The notes below the pieces were generated by a model that was given only the letters and a program-made list of their open reading frames with translations, had not been told where the DNA came from and made no database searches. A program made the translations under genes and the position numbers. From assembly GCA_014529385.2 (NCBI GenBank), contig CM043971.1, forward strand, positions 91,437,340-91,501,339: a stretch of DNA of 64,000 nucleotides, written 5' to 3'. The stretch's first letter is position 1; the number at the start of each line of letters is the position of its first letter. Below are positions 22,669-32,891 of this stretch, one piece after another. This DNA comes from Adiantum capillus-veneris (Eukaryota > Streptophyta > Polypodiopsida > Polypodiales > Pteridaceae).

Positions 22669-22910
22669 TGTTAGGTTTAATGGCCATGTGGCCGACCGCC
22701 CATCACTAACTGCCACTAACCCTAAGTGTATAGCCATACACTTGTGTGAGCCACTAACACTAAGTACAATGTGTATTATGCCTTAGTGCATAAGATAAGA
22801 GAAGAAAGAAAGGGGGCACATTTCAACCTATGTGTGTGGCTATGGTGGTGTGTGTGTGAGTGTGTGCAAGCGTATTCTTCTTCCGTTGTGCTCCCAGCTC
22901 CTCCCGTTCA
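22669..22910 (+). repeat. 3' LTR of copia element
   Basis: 242 bp, TG...CA, followed at once by the duplicated target ATTAC. Confidence 0.93.
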
Positions 22911-23345
22911 ATTACCTGAAGAAATGGCCGAGTATGTCAACTAACAACGGCCTACTACTATCATCGATGTAATCCACCACACTACGGTTTCTTTGCGCAT
23001 CAATTTCCAACAAGGGGCTAAAAGGAATGCCAAGCCCATGGAAAACAAAGATCGAAACGATGCAAAGGGGAAGAACAATGCTCGAAACTCTTCCCAAGGC
23101 AATTCCAACAACAACACTTGGTCCAAGGAGAAGGGAGTTTACAAAGGTAAAAATAAACTCTCCCTTGAAGAACTAGAAGCTTTTCATAAGGACCAAAAAT
23201 GTTTTAAGTTTTGGGAGCAAGGACATGGCTATCGTTCTTGCCCAAAAGAAATTCCCGCAATGAGACTCCTAGAGCTTCCACAGTCGAAGCTCCAAAAGAG
23301 GATGCTCATTGCAAAGGATCACCTCTCTCCTATGCTTGGGGAAAG

Positions 23346-23852
23346 GTAAGGGAGCATGATGCTTTCATCTTGTTTGACCCTAGCTCTACTCACAACTTCA
23401 TATCAATGGAGTTGGCCACTAAGTTGGGCATTCAAGCTTTCAAGATGATGGGAGATATGGTAATTGCCGATGGAGCTTTCAAGGGACAGCAAGCCTCCAT
23501 TACTCCCTTGATTGGGAAGTTGAGGCTTCATGTCCAAAGCTACGTCGACAAAGAAGACTTTTTCATCTCTCCTCTCCAACATGAGGTTGTTTTCCTAGGG
23601 ACACCATGGTTCAACCACATGGCTGCCAACATGAAGTTCCCTAAAAGGGGAATCTACTTCACCTATAGGGAAAAGATCATATATATAGATGCTAATGAGT
23701 CCGCTCATACTATACTACTTGTAAATTCACCTGCTTTTGATAAGTCAATGAAAAGCTCAGTTTCCTTGTACATGATTTTTGCCAAAGAGTCACTAAATGA
23801 TGCTAATGCTTTAGCAAAACAAAGTGGTAGGAATAAAAAAGAATTAGTCTAG
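23346..23852 (+). pseudogene. element B protease region
   Basis: A frame overlapping the gag end carries the retropepsin-like start F-I-L-F-D-P-S-S-T-H-N-F-I-S. The usual D-[ST]-G is D-P-S here, so the catalytic signature is not canonical. Distal blocks D-K-E-D-F-F-I-S-P-L and G-T-P-W-F-N-H-M match A and C. It ends at a TAG near 23850 where the sister copies read on. Confidence 0.75.
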
Positions 23853-23859
23853 TCTACTT

Positions 23860-24665
23860 TTCTAAATAGATTCCAAGATGTATTTATTGACAACATCCCT
23901 ATGGAGTTACCTCCAAAATGCGGGGATGATGACCATACGATAGAGCTTCTACCCGGGAGCTCACTGCCTAATAAACCTCCTTATAGAGTTTCTCAAGCTC
24001 AACAAGAGGAGATTAGGAGGCAAGTGCATGAGCTGGTAGACAAAGGGATGATGAGGCCTAGCTCCTCTCCTTTTTGTTCTTCAGTCCTTTAAGTGCAAAA
24101 GAAAGATGTACATACCGCATGTGTGTGGACTATCGAGCATTAACCGTATTACTATCAAAAACAAGTTTCTCATACCGCGAGTAGAAGATCTGTTTGATAA
24201 GTTACAAGGTTCGATCTACTTCAGTAGGATTGATCTTAAAAGTGGCTATCATCAAATAAGGATAGTGAATGAAACTATCGTAAAAACCGCATTCCATAAA
24301 ATGTTTGGTCTTTATGAATATCTTGTCATGCCTTTTGGTGTGACAATGCTCCAGCCACGTTTAATCGTTTAATCGTTTAATGGAGATAATCTTTAGACCC
24401 TACCGCAAGTTCACTGAAGTGTTCTTTGATGATATCATCATCTACTCCAAGTCATTGGAGGAACACAAGCAATATCTCCAGGTAATTTTCAAGCTTTGAG
24501 GGAGAACAAGCTTTTATCAATTAAAAAAAAGAGTGAAATTTTCCTTCAAGAGATTCAATACTTAGGTCATATTATCTCTCAATATGGTATCCATATGGAT
24601 CCATCAAAGTTGGAGGTAATAAAAGTCTGGCCTAATCCAAGGAATCTACATGAGCTATGAAGCTT
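23860..24665 (+). pseudogene. element B reverse transcriptase
   Basis: Fragments in several frames: P-P-Y-R-V-S-Q-A-Q-Q, then a shift at about 24095, R-I-D-L-K-S-G-Y-H-Q-I-R, M-P-F-G, and a shift near 24345 with a short TTAATCG duplication. F-F-D-D-I-I-I-Y-S-K is still readable at about 24420. At least three frameshifts are present, with further stops (for example TGA near 24658). Confidence 0.85.
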
Positions 24666-24666
24666 T

Positions 24667-25215
24667 ATTGGTATGTGTGCATACTATAGATGCTTCATGG
24701 CAAAATTCTCTCAAATAGCACATCCATTAGATGACTTAACAAAGAAGAATGTTAAGTACTCATGGACTGCTAAAGAGAAAAATACTTTTGACAAGCTCAA
24801 AGAGAAGCTTACATCCCAACCAGTGTTGATGCTTCCAGGTCTCTCAAAGCCATTTGAGGTCCAATGTGATGCTTGAGGTGGTTGCCTTGGAGCAGCATTG
24901 CTTCAAGAAGGGCATGACATAGCATATGAGAGTCAAAGGCTCAATACCAATGATTGGGTCTTGGACATATATGAAAAAGAGCTTTTAACTGCTCTACATG
25001 TCCTAGACACATGGAAGCACTATCTATTGGGGACTCCATTTATTTTGCGAATGGACCACCAAAGTCTCAAGTACTTCATGACACAAACCATGCTCTCCGA
25101 CAAACAAATGAGGTGGGAAATTTTTCTTTCGCAATTTAATTTTCATATTGCTCACATTGGTGGTAAGCATAATCAAGTGGACGATGCACTATCATGACGA
25201 CCAAGGGTAAATGCG
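24667..25215 (+). pseudogene. element B RNase H
   Basis: Blocks K-P-F-E-V-Q-C-D-A, L-Q-E-G-H-D-I-A-Y, Y-E-K-E-L-L-T-A, R-M-D-H-Q-S-L and N-Q-V-D-D-A-L-S are interrupted by TGA at about 24874 and about 25195. At the second site element C has CGA, a C-to-T change. Confidence 0.85.
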
Positions 25216-26137
25216 GTGTCTATAGAAACTCACAATGATCTATCTTCCATGATAGATGAGTATGCTACTGACCGTGATTTTAAAGACATAATGTCAGTCC
25301 CTGCATTAGGGAAGAAAGAGGAACCATTCACCTTGCAGGATGATTATCTTCTCTATGGTAACAGGCTATGTGTTACTCACTCCCTTCATGAGAAATTCAT
25401 GTATGAATCCCATGCTCCTCCATATGCGGGGGATCGAGGGATTCAACCTACTCTTCAAGCAGTAGAAACATACTTCTATTGGCCTACCATGAAAGTGGAC
25501 ATACAAGAGTATGTATCCAAATGTGTGATATGACAAAAGTCAAAGTATGATAGAGGGAAACAGCCTAGATTACTCTAGCCATTTCCAATCCCTAATTTGC
25601 CATGGGTGGCATACCAATGGATTTTATCTTTGGATTACCCAAGTCTATCCATGGGAATACAAAAATATGGAAAATACTCGACAGGTTTAGCAAGCAAGCA
25701 TACATTATTCTTGTCAAAAAGACTATTAAGGCACACCAAATGACAACCCTCTTCATATCTCAGATTTTCAAACATCATGGATTTCCAGCATCCATCCCGT
25801 CAGATAGGGATCCTAGAATGACCACTAATATGGAAAGATCTCTTTGAAAAATTAGGTACAAGATTGAATTTTGGCCTATCACCCACAAACGGCGGATGGC
25901 CAAAGTGAGATAGCCAATCTTACGATTCTTGATCTACTAAAGACTTATGTTACAAAAGTAGATCAACGCTCACATTGGGAGAAGTACTCACCCCTTGTAG
26001 AGTATGCATACAATAATATTGTCCATACTACTATGGAAAAGGCACCTTTCGAGACCATAGAGGGAAGACCTAAAAGTCCCTTGCTACTTAAAGTACATGG
26101 GAAGATCTTCGTTGCTGTCGATGAGTATAGAAGTTGA
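25216..26137 (+). pseudogene. element B integrase, truncated
   Basis: H2C2 region and DDE blocks are present in three frames (25216-25533, 25602-25847, 25871-26137), with stops near 25531 and 25578 and frameshifts near 25595, 25845 and 25885. Recognisable are Y-F-Y-W-P-T-M, M-D-F-I-F-G-L and S-D-R-D-P-R. The similarity to A and C breaks off at 26137. Confidence 0.82.
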
Positions 26138-27254
26138 TAGACCGCTTTTGGCATGTACAAATTAGTGTGTATATGCATGATCATATGTACAAAAATATGT
26201 AAATATGAGCATTTGGGAGATTTGCAAAGTGGTTTCGACTTTTTAAAAAGATGCACCGTGTCCACATTGTGAATAGTTAGGTTTGCGTGCCAGTAGTCGG
26301 CTTATTTCGGCTCTAGGGAATGTGTTTGAGCTTTCAAGAATATGAATAATGCGAGTGGGAAGTGTGGGAACTCTCATCCCGCCCAAGAAGTTTGGCACAT
26401 GCAGTAACTGTCTATTATGGTTCTTGATCTGCGATGATGTGTGCACCTCCCTAGAAGTGGTGAAAAATGGAATGTGGGGATGGTGTAAAAAAAATTGGGT
26501 ATCAAGGATCAAGCGTACAAAATTTGGTAAATTTTGGAGTCCGTTTGGGGTTTTTCCCGCGCAAAATGCCTGCAAGGGGTCAAAATTGAGCCAAAAAAGG
26601 TCAAAATTGAGCCAAAAATGCCTGGACTATCCACAGCACTCACCGTGCTGTGATAGTCCAGGCTGAGGGAGAACTTTTGGAGAGAAATATCAACACTTTC
26701 ATCTCTCTGTGTGTGGGACAAAGCAGGGTTCCTATAGGTGGTCTAGTGCAGTCCCATCGCTTTCTCGTCCTGTTTTCGAGTGTATGGAGGAGTGAATGAG
26801 AGCTTTCTCTCTTCAATTTTGCACTTGGGAGAGTCTATGGAAGTTTTGAGGTTTCCACGGATATGTGTGTGCGAGGAATTAAGGGAAGAAGGTGCGGCTT
26901 TGTATCGGTGCCATTAGGGTTGGCGCTACTCCAAAGAGTCCAATAGAGTGGAGTTTGTTGAAGGCTTTGCAATGCTTTGAGAGAGGCCTTTTTTGGCTGG
27001 AGTTTTTGAGTTTTTGATGGTTTTTCTTGTATATTTTTGTCACCATCAAGTCTGATTTCAAGTGTTGATCAACTCGACTCACCTTGTAGTGTCTGCGGGC
27101 AGGCAAGGGCTTGTAGGTCGAGGCATTTGGAGTTTGAATTGACCTTGTGGGTAATACTTTTTATTGAGCTCTTGAGTGGTGGTGTGTGTGGGTTGGAATT
27201 TAAGTAAATTCCTTGTGTGGTGTTGAGTTGTCTGGGTGTGTGAGTCTGCGCACG
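26138..27254 (+). other. untranslated or LTR-like leader of remnant D
   Basis: No coding domain. It contains a 20-bp direct repeat pair (GGTCAAAATTGAGCCAAAAA, about 26579-26618) followed by a strong hairpin, and GT-rich sequence near 27180-27250. It may be an old LTR plus leader, but no second copy exists in the window and no PBS was recognised. Confidence 0.4.
26620..26663 (+). repeat. inverted repeat, ~19-bp hairpin
   Basis: The left arm GCCTGGACTATCCACAGCAC and right arm GTGCTGTGATAGTCCAGGC are complementary except for one bulged C, with a loop of about 5 bases. Confidence 0.9.
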
Positions 27255-27900
27255 ATGTCTTTTGCTCCATCATCCTTTGGCGATCCCATTGGGGGCAGAA
27301 ATTTGCAGGTTGTGCACCCAGGTGAAGCAATTTTGCTACAAGGCAGATGCTACAATTGTGATGAAGAGGGTCACTACACCCTTGATTGTCCTGAACCACC
27401 AAGAGAGAGAGGAGGGATATACCCGTTATATGGACGTGGTCGAGGGAGAATAGAAGAAAATAATCAAGAGCAGGCACTAGAAGCACCGTCGCCGCAACAA
27501 CAACCACAATTGTTGCCTGCAAATGGAGAAGGTAGGGCTATTAACATCATTACCCTTGAGCATCAAGATGTGGATGTTTTGGCCAATAAGAGAGCTAGGC
27601 ATGATAGGGAGAAAGAGATAGAAGAAGAGAGGGAAACAAGAGCAAGGAAAGGAAAGGCTACAGAGCGAGAAGGTTTAGCTATGATTTATGCAGTAAAGAA
27701 ATTCCGCTACTACCTTCTTGCCAACAAGTTTGTTTTCTATGTGGATCATCAAGCCTTGTTGTATCTAGTAAATAAACCTTGTTCCACGGGAAGAATTTCA
27801 CGATCGTAGTTAATTCTCCTTGAGTTTGATTTTACCGTTGTAGTGAGACCTGGTAAAAAACATGTCATGGTGGATCATTTATCTCGCATACCCAATGGTG
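27255..27900 (+). pseudogene. remnant D: zinc knuckle joined to RNase H
   Basis: From ATG 27255 one open frame contains a CCHC knuckle (C-Y-N-C-D-E-E-G-H-Y-T-L-D-C), an Arg/Gly and Gln/Pro-rich linker and a charged K/R/E stretch. It then passes directly into RNase H blocks (L-A-M-I-Y-A-V-K-K-F-R-Y-Y-L, Y-V-D-H-Q-A-L). Protease and reverse transcriptase, which should lie between, are missing. After a frameshift near 27800 the RNase H end R-P-G-K-K-H-V-M-V-D-H-L-S-R-I follows. It is a different gypsy lineage from A/B/C, as shown by its integrase. Confidence 0.8.
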
Positions 27901-28045
27901 AAGCCCCTACTGGAGTCGATGATGAATTGCCTGATACTTCTCTATTCCTAGTCGAGACCATACATGAATGGAGTGAGAAGATTTTGAACTTTCTAGTTAA
28001 TGCTTTTCCACCCAAAGAGCTTTGTAAGGACATAGCTTGAGAATT

Positions 28046-29221
28046 GTTAAAATAATGTGAACCTTAATCTCTCATTGCAGGAACTCTCTACAGGGTAGGG
28101 AAGGACGATATTCTTAGACGTTGTGCCCGTGAGGATGAGTATTTATGCATACTACAAGAAGCCCACATGGGTATAGCCGGAGGACATTTCTTAAGGGAAC
28201 TAACAGCTAGAAAGGTGTTGCAATCAGGCTATTGGTGGCCTACCTTATTCAAGGATGCATCACTTTTTGCAAAAGGATGTGATGAATGCCAACGTTACAA
28301 GATCACACAACGAAAGGATAAGATGCCCTTACATCCTGTTAAAGTGACTCAACCATTTGAAAAATGGGGTTTGGACTTTGTAGGCCCAATTAGTCCGGCA
28401 GCTCATAGCACTCAATCTCGATATATTATCATTGCCACTGACTATGTGACAAAGTGGGTGGAAGCCAGGGCAACACGTAAAGCTGATGCGAGCTCAACTG
28501 CCAAGTTTCTCTTTGAGAACATTATTACAAGATTTGGTTGTCCCTTTGAGATTGTGAGTGACAATCGTACTCATTTTATAAATGGAGTGATAAAAGAACT
28601 CACTACCAGCTCCATGATAGCTCACCATAAGTCCACACCTTATTATCCACAAGCTGAGAGCACCAACAAGACCTTAATCTCTATCTTGACCAAAACGGTG
28701 GAAGCTCATCGCACAGATTGGGATTTAAAGCTGACTTCAGCTTTATGGGCTTATCGTACTGCGTACAAAGTTGCACACCGTTTAAGATGGTGTATGGCCA
28801 AGAAGAGGTTATGCCATGGGACGTTGTCATTCCTAGTCTGCGAGTATCTCGTCAAGAAGGTTGAGATGGTAACCCCTTAGTTGAGCGATTATATATCCTT
28901 GAAAGGCTAGATGAAGAGAGGCAATTAGCTGTGCAAAATGCACTTGTGGAGAAAGATAGAAGGAAGAAATGGTTTGATTGTCATCTAAAGAACAAAGATA
29001 TCAATGTTGGTGATAAAGTCCTTATGTATGGAGTGCGTAATGAAAAGAAAAAGTTGAAATATGTGGGAAAAGGACCATACAAAGTATGTGAAATCACCCC
29101 ACAAGGAACCATTCATGTGGAGACTCTAGATGGAGTTGAAACCATTGGATTCCTCAATGGCAATAAATTCAAAAGGTATTATGATCCTCTAAGCCAGGAA
29201 GAGGTACGTGTCATCCATTAA
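28046..29221 (+). pseudogene. remnant D integrase and GPY/F-like C-terminus
   Basis: The H2C2 region is readable (H-M-G-I-A-G-G-H ... C-D-E-C-Q-R-Y-K), followed by the catalytic core G-L-D-F-V-G-P, then V-S-D-N-R-T-H-F and E-S-T-N-K-T-L, so D, D and E are present. A short deletion removes residues between Y-Y-P-Q and A-E-S compared with the family consensus. A break near 28790-28880 precedes the C-terminal module (D-K-V-L-M-Y-G, G-K-G-P-Y-K-V, F-K-R-Y-Y) that ends at TAA 29219. There is no chromodomain. It would have integrated the cDNA. Confidence 0.85.
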
Positions 29222-30431
29222 AAAAGGCATCCAAGGCACAAACAGAATTGAAGAAGATACAAGCTCAAGATGAGGCTAAAGAACAACAACAACGCATAAG
29301 ACGTCAATGAGAGGCCAACCTTGGAGTTACACATGCATTCCACATTGAAACAGAGGATGATTGGTTGGACTCTGTCACACCTCTATGATACCCTATTGAG
29401 TTAAATAGCACCTATGGAAAAGTGTTATATAACGCCTTATTGGACACGGGTGCTAAATATAATCTGTTGTCATATGGAGTTTGGTGTCAGTTAGGCAAGC
29501 CACCTCTAGCTGAGAGTATTATCCAAGTCAAGGGTGTCAACAAGAAAAAAACTTTGATTTTTGGTATCTGGCACACTTCTGTCAGTTATGACAATGGGGT
29601 TGTAGCTCAAGACTTTTTGGTCATGCTTGCTGGAACTATGGAGGGCAACATAAACCTTGGACGCACGTGGATGTTGGCAACCAAATGCACTATTGATTGG
29701 GGTATTGGTAGTGTCATGACGTGACCAGTGACTCTTACCCCTATCCTTGAAGCAAAGTTACCTACGTTGCAGACTCTAGCAAAGTTGCAGGATAGCCAAG
29801 ATTCAAAAGTGGTTAACTTGTCCTTGTCCACTACCCATGAACCTAGCACTTCAACCCTTGTAGTTGCAGCAAGCAGTAATATTGCAAGTACTCACCCTGC
29901 ACGACCTAAAAGTACATATCAATGGGTCCCCAAGGCCTTACTTCCAGATACCTCAACCCTTCCATCCATTTCAAGAAAAACTTCTCGTGGAAAACGAAGA
30001 GAGCGCTCTAGGAGAATCAAGACCAAATCACGATGGATTCCAAAACGACTATAAGAAGCGCAAGGCTACTATGATGGAAATGATCAAATTTGGGTATCTA
30101 AACGTAAAATGTGTCTTTCCCTATCACCTACAAAACCATGTGAGTCAATCAGTGTAACTCCAAAGCCAATGGCAGACCGTGGAAGGGAAAGATCACAGAA
30201 TGCTACACACCTATTCCAGAGCTAGTTTGGGTTCCAAGGCAAAACCAAATTATTCCACATAGCTCGAGAAGGGGGGAGTCCCATGAAGCTTCTAGCTCCT
30301 CATGTAATGCATCCATAGAGGTAAAAGCTTCTCCACAGCCTCCACCTACAATAGCGAACCTCCATGAAGCTACAACGGAATCCACACCTCCCAGTATTCA
30401 AGAATCACCTGATGAACCACTTCAAGTTTGA
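29221..30431 (+). pseudogene. remnant D 3' ORF: aspartic-protease-like region plus WVPK-like repeats
   Basis: Directly after the integrase, one frame stays coherent through TGA at 29308, 29386 and 29722 and TAA at 30052, shifts near 30220, and ends at TGA 30429. It begins with a charged K/Q/E helix, then A-L-L-D-T-G-A-K-Y-N-L-L with the D-T-G signature of an aspartic protease, and a hydrophobic strand region. A Ser/Pro-rich tail contains four spaced copies of a W-[VI]-[PS]-[KR] motif (Q-W-V-P-K, R-W-I-P-K, I-W-V-S-K, V-W-V-P-R). A protease domain 3' of integrase is not the usual gypsy order. It may be a relocated protease or a separate extra ORF. Confidence 0.65.
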
Positions 30432-30794
30432 TCCTGGGAGAGTACCTTACCACCCTTGGGTGAAAGCATGTTAACGTGTCGCGCTTTTTGTGCTAGTTAA
30501 CATATGCCAACAAGCACATCTTGTAAGCATAACACATGGATAGGAAAGTCATGTTTTTTCAAGTGTGTGGGCCACCATCATGAACTATACAAAGTGTAAT
30601 ACTTGGACTTCAAAAAAATGGATCATAATATTTTTAAAATCTCTAACAGTTTAGCTCAGTTGCTACGTTGAGGTAGTGATGTAGTCATGAAGCATGGAGG
30701 GAAGCACAACGCAGGGGCCACAAGTCAGAGAGAGGGAGGAAAGTGATTTCTAGCTGCAAGGAGGTCTGCAGTCAGAGGCCAGCAGTCAGCCCAA
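30432..30794. other. no supported gene
   Basis: Follows the end of remnant D. A possible LTR start (TGTTAACG at about 30469) follows a weak purine run, but no partner copy was found. Confidence 0.3.
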
Positions 30795-30995
30795 GTGAAG
30801 GATGGCTCACAACTGGAGCCAGCCACCTCCGACAGCAATCTTGACAGTACTCCACCGAGAAGGAAGTCGAGGGGCAAAGGTTCTGTTGCTTCTCCTCCAC
30901 CCTGCAAAAGATTGAATGCTTCAGATTCCCAAGGATCCCCAATGTCAAAGTACATGCATGCAGGGAAGGGGAAGCAGGACTCAGATACTCTCTCT
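30795..30995 (+). CDS. possible 5' exon of the RING/HAD gene, disordered basic segment
   Basis: An open segment rich in Ser, Pro and Lys contains P-P-R-R-K-S-R-G-K-G and P-P-C-K-R-L, basic clusters like nuclear localisation signals. It then runs into a (CT)n tract that yields SLSLSL. It lies on the same strand some 470 bp upstream of the exon at 31470. Membership in that gene is inferred from position only. Confidence 0.3.
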
Positions 30996-31015
30996 CTCTC
31001 TCTCCCTCCCTCCCT

Positions 31016-31091
<76 letters not shown>
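30988..31091. repeat. (CT)n / (CCCT)n microsatellite
   Basis: About 100 bp of CT dinucleotides with an internal run of CTCC units at about 31004-31023. Confidence 0.97.
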
Positions 31092-31093
<2 letters not shown>

Positions 31094-31469
31094 AATGAGG
31101 GGGCCGCATTTGGAAGTTATAAATCAAGCAAAGCATGACACATTTCTCCAGCATGCCCCGACTACTAATCTGTTAGTGAATCCTCTCACCCATGAGAAAA
31201 TTGTGTTGCTAAGCATATGCTGCAATCAACACAGAGGACTATGCATTCAACTTATATGCTTGTTTTTGCGGTAGCCCCTGGCTGCAATCTAGTTGTGGAT
31301 TCTCTCACACTGATCAGATGCTTATGCATTCCCTTAGGCATTCAAGGTGCATGCTTAGATGATTGCATCTAAGGAGAGCCCGTGCAATTGCCTGTCTAGA
31401 AATTACTTGATAGCCCTAGTCTAGTGGGTTTTGTAAGGTTTTAATCTTATAATCCTCTGTGGTGTGTAG

Positions 31470-32412
31470 GCCGATGGAAAGCTCCCAAGCTAAACATCCC
31501 ACTGCAGGAAAAGTTTTGTGTAACAGCAGAAGAGTTTAATGTTGTCCATGGCCTCTCCATGGACGGTGACGACCCCAAATTGGTGAAGTGGGAGCAGATT
31601 ACAGATTTGGAGTGGTACAGTGTATTCAAAGAGGCGAAGGATCACAACAAATATCGCTTCAAATGTAGTAGCATTCGTAGCGACATGTACGACCAAGTAC
31701 TTCAGCTGCACTACAGGGTGTACCAGAAGCCCCCCACCAACATAGAAATTAATTCGGCTTTTACGAAGGGTTTTGTAAAACAATTCAGTCCAGTGGCAAT
31801 TGCAAGTGGCTCAATCATGTAGTTCAATTGGGCTAAGTTTGATGTCCAACATTTGCAGGACCTTCGAGAAAAAGGATACTACGATGCCCATGTTGAAAAG
31901 TGGAGGGTGCGTAATACCCACCCCTCAAGTCAAAAAACAGAGGAGGGATCCGCGGAAACAAAGGATGATTGCGCAGGTCAAGTAGCTCTGAACGTTGTTT
32001 CTGCTGCCAGGGCAATACCACTCTCTATTAACAGCTCTCACAAAGTGACAACAAGCATGTCATATTTTGGGCTCTCTGATTTGCAACACATCATGAGTGC
32101 AAATGACCATCTCAAAAATCGACTGCAGGATGCTAAAAAACAACTCAAGAATGCTAGTCAGGAGCTTGAAGCTGCGAGGGTTTTGAAAGCAAGCCATGAT
32201 ATGGTCAGCCCTGTAGTACTTTCTATGAGACATAAGCTTCATGATGCTGAGAATGAATTGCGGTGTTTAGGCCTCACTGACAGTGTGGATGCAAGGAGAT
32301 AAATAGAGCTCAAGGTAAAGATCGAGACACTGAAGGAGACACTGGATGGTTTGGGGTTTCCTCACAGTGAGACACCCCCACTGCTGTTGATATTGACATA
32401 ACCAGTCTTCAT
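31470..32412 (+). pseudogene. unknown N-terminal domain and coiled coil (RING/HAD gene, part 1)
   Basis: After an acceptor-like GTGTGTAG the frame reads R-W-K-A-P-K-L-N-I-P-L and continues coherently across a TAG at 31820 into a coiled coil (L-K-N-R-L-Q-D-A-K-K-Q-L-K-N-A). It passes a TAA at 32300 into another helical piece, then needs a one-base shift in a C run near 32376. The segment ends at CTTCAT before GTAAGTG, a good donor. TTTGTAG at 32504-32510 is the matching acceptor, giving a ~98-bp intron. I do not recognise the first domain. The two stops and the shift suggest a pseudogene. Confidence 0.5.
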
Positions 32413-32510
32413 GTAAGTGCCAATTGTTTTTGTGATTGAACCTTAAATTTTGAATATCTGCAGAATTATCCTATGTACTTACCATGCCTCTGTTTTGATT
32501 GGTTTGTAGA

Positions 32511-32891
32511 TTAATGTGGAGGTGCAGGAAGCAAAAGTGCACGCTTGCGATAGTCAATTGTAGCTGCTCATGCAGATAAGTAGGATGATACAAGGCTCCT
32601 TCATCCCCACTACCGTATGCAAGATAGCTATGGACACTTTATAGAGTATATAGGAGGGGTACATGATGGGACAACAAGCAACGTGTGTACTGGCTGTGGT
32701 CTACCACTAGAAATACACGAAATCAGTGCAATGGTCAAAATGCCATGTGAGCATACCTATCACCTAATCTGCTTTGTTGTTGCATGCTCCCTGGGGACCG
32801 AATGTAGAGATTCCACCTGCCCAGCAGAGGATACCAGCTGAATGGTGTGGCAAGGTCACAGGGCAAGGACCTCCAATCACACAGAGTTTTG
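32511..32891 (+). pseudogene. RING-like zinc finger segment (RING/HAD gene, part 2)
   Basis: After a TAG-containing start and a shift near 32595 the frame reads Y-R-M-Q-D-S-Y-G-H-F-I-E-Y-I-G-G. A Cys/His cluster follows, C-T-G-C ... P-C-E-H-T-Y-H-L-I-C ... C-R-D-S-T-C, compatible with a RING-type (C-C-C-H-H-C-C-C) finger, the fold used by many E3 ubiquitin ligases. Around 32820 a further shift is needed to reach Q-R-I-P-A-E-W-C-G-K. The exon ends S-F-G at 32891 before the donor GTAAGA and continues in phase at 33587. Spacing between the last ligands is unusual, so the fold is a suggestion. Confidence 0.5.

Larger units (their letters stand above)
19185..22910 (+). mobile_element. Ty1/copia element nested in element B gag, gag-less
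   Basis: LTRs at 19185-19447 and 22669-22910 both start TGTTAGG and end TTCA. The 5-bp duplication ATTAC flanks it exactly (19180-19184 and 22911-22915). Removing it restores the gag reading seen in element C (GGGATTACCTGAAG). A primer-binding site and polypurine tract are present. Internal order is integrase, RT, RNase H, the copia order. Gag and nearly all of the protease are missing, so it was mobilised in trans or deleted afterwards. Confidence 0.95.
18086..23349 (+). pseudogene. element B gag, interrupted by a copia insertion
   Basis: Starts at ATG 18086 with the family N-terminus M-A-D-N-N-Q-E-S-R-M-N. A 33-residue block is tandemly duplicated, with a TAG... type stop in the second copy (TGTAAC at about 18295). 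After a Lys/Arg-rich middle, the core resumes at 18830 (F-I-Q-R-F-D-A-A-F, H-V-A-M-H-F). It is cut at 19184 by the copia element and continues from 22911 (L-P-E-E-M-A-E-Y-V-N). The zinc knuckle near 23200-23245 reads C-F-K-F-W-E-Q-G-H-G-Y-R-S-C: the second Cys of the CCHC box is Phe. Confidence 0.85.
16351..26137 (+). mobile_element. element B: truncated Ty3/gypsy chromovirus, split by a copia element
   Basis: Sister of A and C. It has a 5' LTR (16351-17961), gag from 18086, then protease, RT, RNase H and integrase remnants. Similarity ends at about 26137, just after the integrase block K-V-H-G-K-I-F. The GPY/F region, chromodomain, polypurine tract and 3' LTR are absent. The PBS is also lost: after the LTR the sequence jumps to the region just before gag, lacking about 300 bp that C has. 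Gag is interrupted by the copia element at 19185-22910. Many in-frame TGA stops sit where sister copies have CGA, as expected from decay of methylated C. Confidence 0.9.

Noticed and set aside
26243-26666. Opposing open frames of 105-110 codons
   Set aside because: They overlap fully, include the hairpin and direct repeats, and show no domain.
30469-30560. 3' LTR start of remnant D at TGTTAACG
   Set aside because: No convincing polypurine tract and no matching copy at the 5' side (26138 onward) could be found by eye.
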